A stretch of DNA of 8,110 nt from an uncultured Lachnospiraceae bacterium (GTDB taxonomy: Bacteria > Bacillota > Clostridia > Lachnospirales > Lachnospiraceae). The stretch covers positions 1-8,110 of the forward strand of contig CAJOLO010000131.1 in NCBI GenBank assembly GCA_905235345.1, read 5' to 3'. Both the position numbers and the translations under genes were made by a program. Every line of letters starts with the position of its first letter. Within the stretch, counting starts at the first letter, position 1. The notes below the pieces were generated by a model, which searched no databases, had not been told where the DNA came from, and saw nothing but the letters and a program-made list of their open reading frames with translations. Below are positions 6,028 through 8,110 of this stretch, one piece after another.

Positions 6028-7944
6028 TCATACCGTATGCTTCTTAAGATATTCAACAAATTCCTCCTTGGATATCGGCTCGGAAAAATAATACCCCTGA
6101 AGGTAATCCACGCAGAGCACCTTAAGCATATCTAATTGTTCCTGAGTCTCCACGCCCTCAACAAGAATCTGTTTGCCCATCTGATCTATCATTCTCACCG
6201 AATTGTCAAGTATGATCTTACCAAGCATGGTCTCCTGTGCTCCCCAGAGAATACTCTTATCAATCTTAACCACATCGAAATCAATAGAAAAGATAGACTG
6301 CATATTGGAATATCCCGTTCCGTAATCATCCATGGCAAATCTGAACCCGTAACTCTTAAGATCCTTTACAACCGCACCTAAAGCCTTGTAATCACTTGCT
6401 GAAATTGATTCCGTAATCTCAAAGTCAATCCACGATTTCTCTATATTATATTCATCCACAATCTTACATGTCTTCTTTACAAAATCGGGTTGTAGACACT
6501 GTATTACCGACAGATTTACATTAATACATTCCATACCATACTTTCTTGGGATACCGCTTTCCAGGAACTCACACACTTGTTGCAGCACAAACTCATCAAT
6601 CGCATTTATCATTCCCATCTGTTCAGCTACGGGAATAAACTCATCAGGATATAACCTGCCCATAATGCTGTCATTCAACCTTATAAGTGCCTCCGCCCCA
6701 TAAAGCCTCAATCCATCCATATGATATGTCGGCTGATAATATACCTCAAAGCAATTCTCTGAAATTCCCCTGGTAATGGCATTCTCAATCTCTCCACGTC
6801 TTATAATGTATTCGAGATCTTTAGCCGTAAGTATCTTTTCACCATTGTTACCCGGTGCAACACTGTCTGCCATATAGAACAGATCCATAGTATTATTAAG
6901 CTCGTCCGGAACCTTTAAATACATAACTACGGCATTCAAAATAATATCCATTCTGCCGCAATCCCACGCCTTGTCAAAACGCTCACTTATTCTTCTTGCA
7001 ACCGCCTCTCCGCCATCTGCCCTTTCATCCATCAATGTCATTATAAATGTCTCCGGATTGGTCTGATATATACAATACCTGGGCACTATCTTCTTAAAGT
7101 AGTCCGAAAGAACCTGTGCAAGTATATCTACATTAACCGAACCCGTAACTTTCTGTATAATATCGGCATTGGTAACCTTAATACAGATAATCTCAAACTC
7201 TATCTTATTAACAAGATAGCTGTTCACATCCATCTTAAGAGCCTTACGATTGTAGAACCCGGTATCCACGTCCACAAGATCATCCTCAGCCTCCACTGCA
7301 AGCATAACTCCCATAAGTGCAAGTGCTTCCGAGAACAATTCACTCTTAATATTAATATTAATAAATTGTAAAACAACTCCGGTAAAAACAATTCCGAAAA
7401 AGTAAACTATTGCAAACCTTCTCTTTTTATTAACTGCCTTCCACGAAAACATGAGCCTTACTATGGCAAATAAAAAATATATGGCAGCGGCAATATATAT
7501 AATATTCTCTGCCCCGTTTCTTGTAAATTCATTATTAGAATTATAGTAATATACCCAGTGGAAGAATGGGTTAAGAATTACGATAATCTCCGTCACTACA
7601 AAAATTATCGAATACAGAAAACGCTTCAACCCGGTAATCCCGACTCCTGCACCGGTCACACACACAACATAGAAGAAAAATGCAGGACATAATGCCGTAT
7701 GAAAAAGAAAATATGTATAATAGCCGATATTGTTAACCACTCTGCCTGCTAATGACTCTGTCTTCGATAACACCGTCATTGAAGCCGAAACAGCATTCAG
7801 TGTAACAATAATGAGCATTATTATATAAACCTTATTCTGAAGCTTGTCCGTTCTCTTCTGAAGTAAGGTATACATAAGGCATGTAAAGCTTATTACAAAT
7901 GCCGCAAAATAGCAGGCTAAATAAAAATCATTCCTTGAAAACAT
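6028..7944 (-). CDS. 7TM membrane protein with degenerate GGDEF and intact EAL domain (c-di-GMP phosphodiesterase)
   Basis: The 638-residue product has about seven membrane segments (roughly 7-28, 38-60, 72-97, 107-127, 148-168, 176-195, 203-218). Features such as NPFFHW (125-130) recall the 7TM sensor region found in front of histidine kinases. A GGDEF-type domain follows (about 224-365): its start DTGFYNRKAL (227-236) is typical, but the signature is replaced by NPETF (296-300), so cyclase activity is not expected. The EAL domain (about 380-635) looks catalytic: YYQP (402-405), EAL (418-420), NVNLS (475-479), FEITES (508-513), DDYGTGYS (539-546), K560, E596 and QGYYF (616-620). It should hydrolyse c-di-GMP to pGpG in response to an unknown signal. 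GGAGG (7955-7951) lies six bases before the ATG. The ABC ATPase gene begins 67 bases downstream with no clear terminator between. Confidence 0.93.
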   Translation of the reverse strand: MFSRNDFYLACYFAAFVISFTCLMYTLLQKRTDKLQNKVYIIMLIIVTLNAVSASMTVLSKTESLAGRVVNNIGYYTYFLFHTALCPAFFFYVVCVTGAGVGITGLKRFLYSIIFVVTEIIVILNPFFHWVYYYNSNNEFTRNGAENIIYIAAAIYFLFAIVRLMFSWKAVNKKRRFAIVYFFGIVFTGVVLQFININIKSELFSEALALMGVMLAVEAEDDLVDVDTGFYNRKALKMDVNSYLVNKIEFEIICIKVTNADIIQKVTGSVNVDILAQVLSDYFKKIVPRYCIYQTNPETFIMTLMDERADGGEAVARRISERFDKAWDCGRMDIILNAVVMYLKVPDELNNTMDLFYMADSVAPGNNGEKILTAKDLEYIIRRGEIENAITRGISENCFEVYYQPTYHMDGLRLYGAEALIRLNDSIMGRLYPDEFIPVAEQMGMINAIDEFVLQQVCEFLESGIPRKYGMECINVNLSVIQCLQPDFVKKTCKIVDEYNIEKSWIDFEITESISASDYKALGAVVKDLKSYGFRFAMDDYGTGYSNMQSIFSIDFDVVKIDKSILWGAQETMLGKIILDNSVRMIDQMGKQILVEGVETQEQLDMLKVLCVDYLQGYYFSEPISKEEFVEYLKKHTV

Positions 7945-8030
7945 AAAGTACCTCCGTGTACATAACCAATATTACCTTATACCCAATCGTAATCAGAGCA
8001 AAAAAGCTATATTATTCTCTGCATTTATAT

Positions 8031-8059
8031 AGTATAACATACATTTACTACTGCGTGAA
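8031..8059 (-). promoter_or_regulatory. Predicted promoter of the EAL-domain gene
   Basis: On the minus strand TATACT (8036-8031) is preceded by TGT (extended -10), and TTCACG (8059-8054) lies 17 bases upstream as a four-of-six -35 box. The leader would be about 80 bases and contains a short inverted repeat CAGAG/CTCTG (7994-7998 and 8017-8021) enclosing an A/T run. No c-di-GMP riboswitch consensus is recognisable. The remaining bases to 8110 are AT-rich with no gene that I can support; another TATAAT at 8100-8095 lacks a visible -35 within the window. Confidence 0.55.
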
Positions 8060-8110
8060 TACCCTAATATTTTTATTTTAAGCCTGCTTTTTCTATTATA
8101 ACTACCGTTC

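Noticed and set aside
7945..8030. Possible c-di-GMP riboswitch in the leader of the EAL gene
   Set aside because: The leader is short and AT-rich, and none of the conserved elements of known c-di-GMP riboswitch classes is recognisable.

Overview
The window looks like chromosomal DNA from a low-GC, Gram-positive anaerobe of the class Clostridia, most likely a Lachnospiraceae relative. The evidence is the AT-rich composition, strong AGGAGG-type ribosome binding sites about 6-10 bases before most starts, sigma-A type promoters (TATAAT with TTGTCA or similar), and protein types typical of that group: a secreted Thr/Ser-rich repeat protein, a membrane-anchored class A beta-lactamase-like hydrolase, a zinc/manganese-type ABC transporter, and a 7TM-degenerate GGDEF-EAL protein. 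The assignment comes from recognising protein families, not from a database search.

Layout, left to right. Positions 1 to about 178 hold the left end of an IS200/IS605-family insertion sequence. Its promoter, a leader hairpin, a ribosome binding site and the first 15 codons of tnpA are visible on the minus strand; the rest runs off the window. A strong bidirectional terminator (181-220) separates it from a 2.4-kb minus-strand gene for a secreted, Thr/Ser-rich protein with degenerate YD-like repeats (248-2683). An AT-rich divergent intergenic region (2684-3059) carries a promoter for each flanking gene. The plus-strand gene (3060-4355) encodes a membrane-anchored protein with a wall-binding-repeat-like segment and a serine beta-lactamase/transpeptidase-fold domain. 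Facing it on the minus strand is a metal ABC transporter module: an intact ATPase (5253-5960) and a permease (4416-5253) whose frame is broken near 4755-4780. Upstream of these on the same strand is a large membrane c-di-GMP phosphodiesterase-type protein (6028-7944) with its own promoter near 8031-8059.

How they work together. The ATPase and permease are translationally coupled and would form one zinc/manganese-type importer, but no substrate-binding protein lies in the window and the permease appears inactivated, so the module is probably decaying or depends on partners elsewhere. The EAL gene is 67 bases upstream with no obvious terminator between, so read-through into the ABC genes is possible. 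The two divergent surface proteins share a regulatory region and may both act at the cell envelope. I found no CRISPR array, tRNA, rRNA, recognisable riboswitch, phage gene or defence system. The most notable points are the frameshifted permease, the unusual repeat protein with a hairpin at the 5' end of its predicted mRNA, the hydrolase lacking the class A deacylation motif, and the IS end abutting the terminator.
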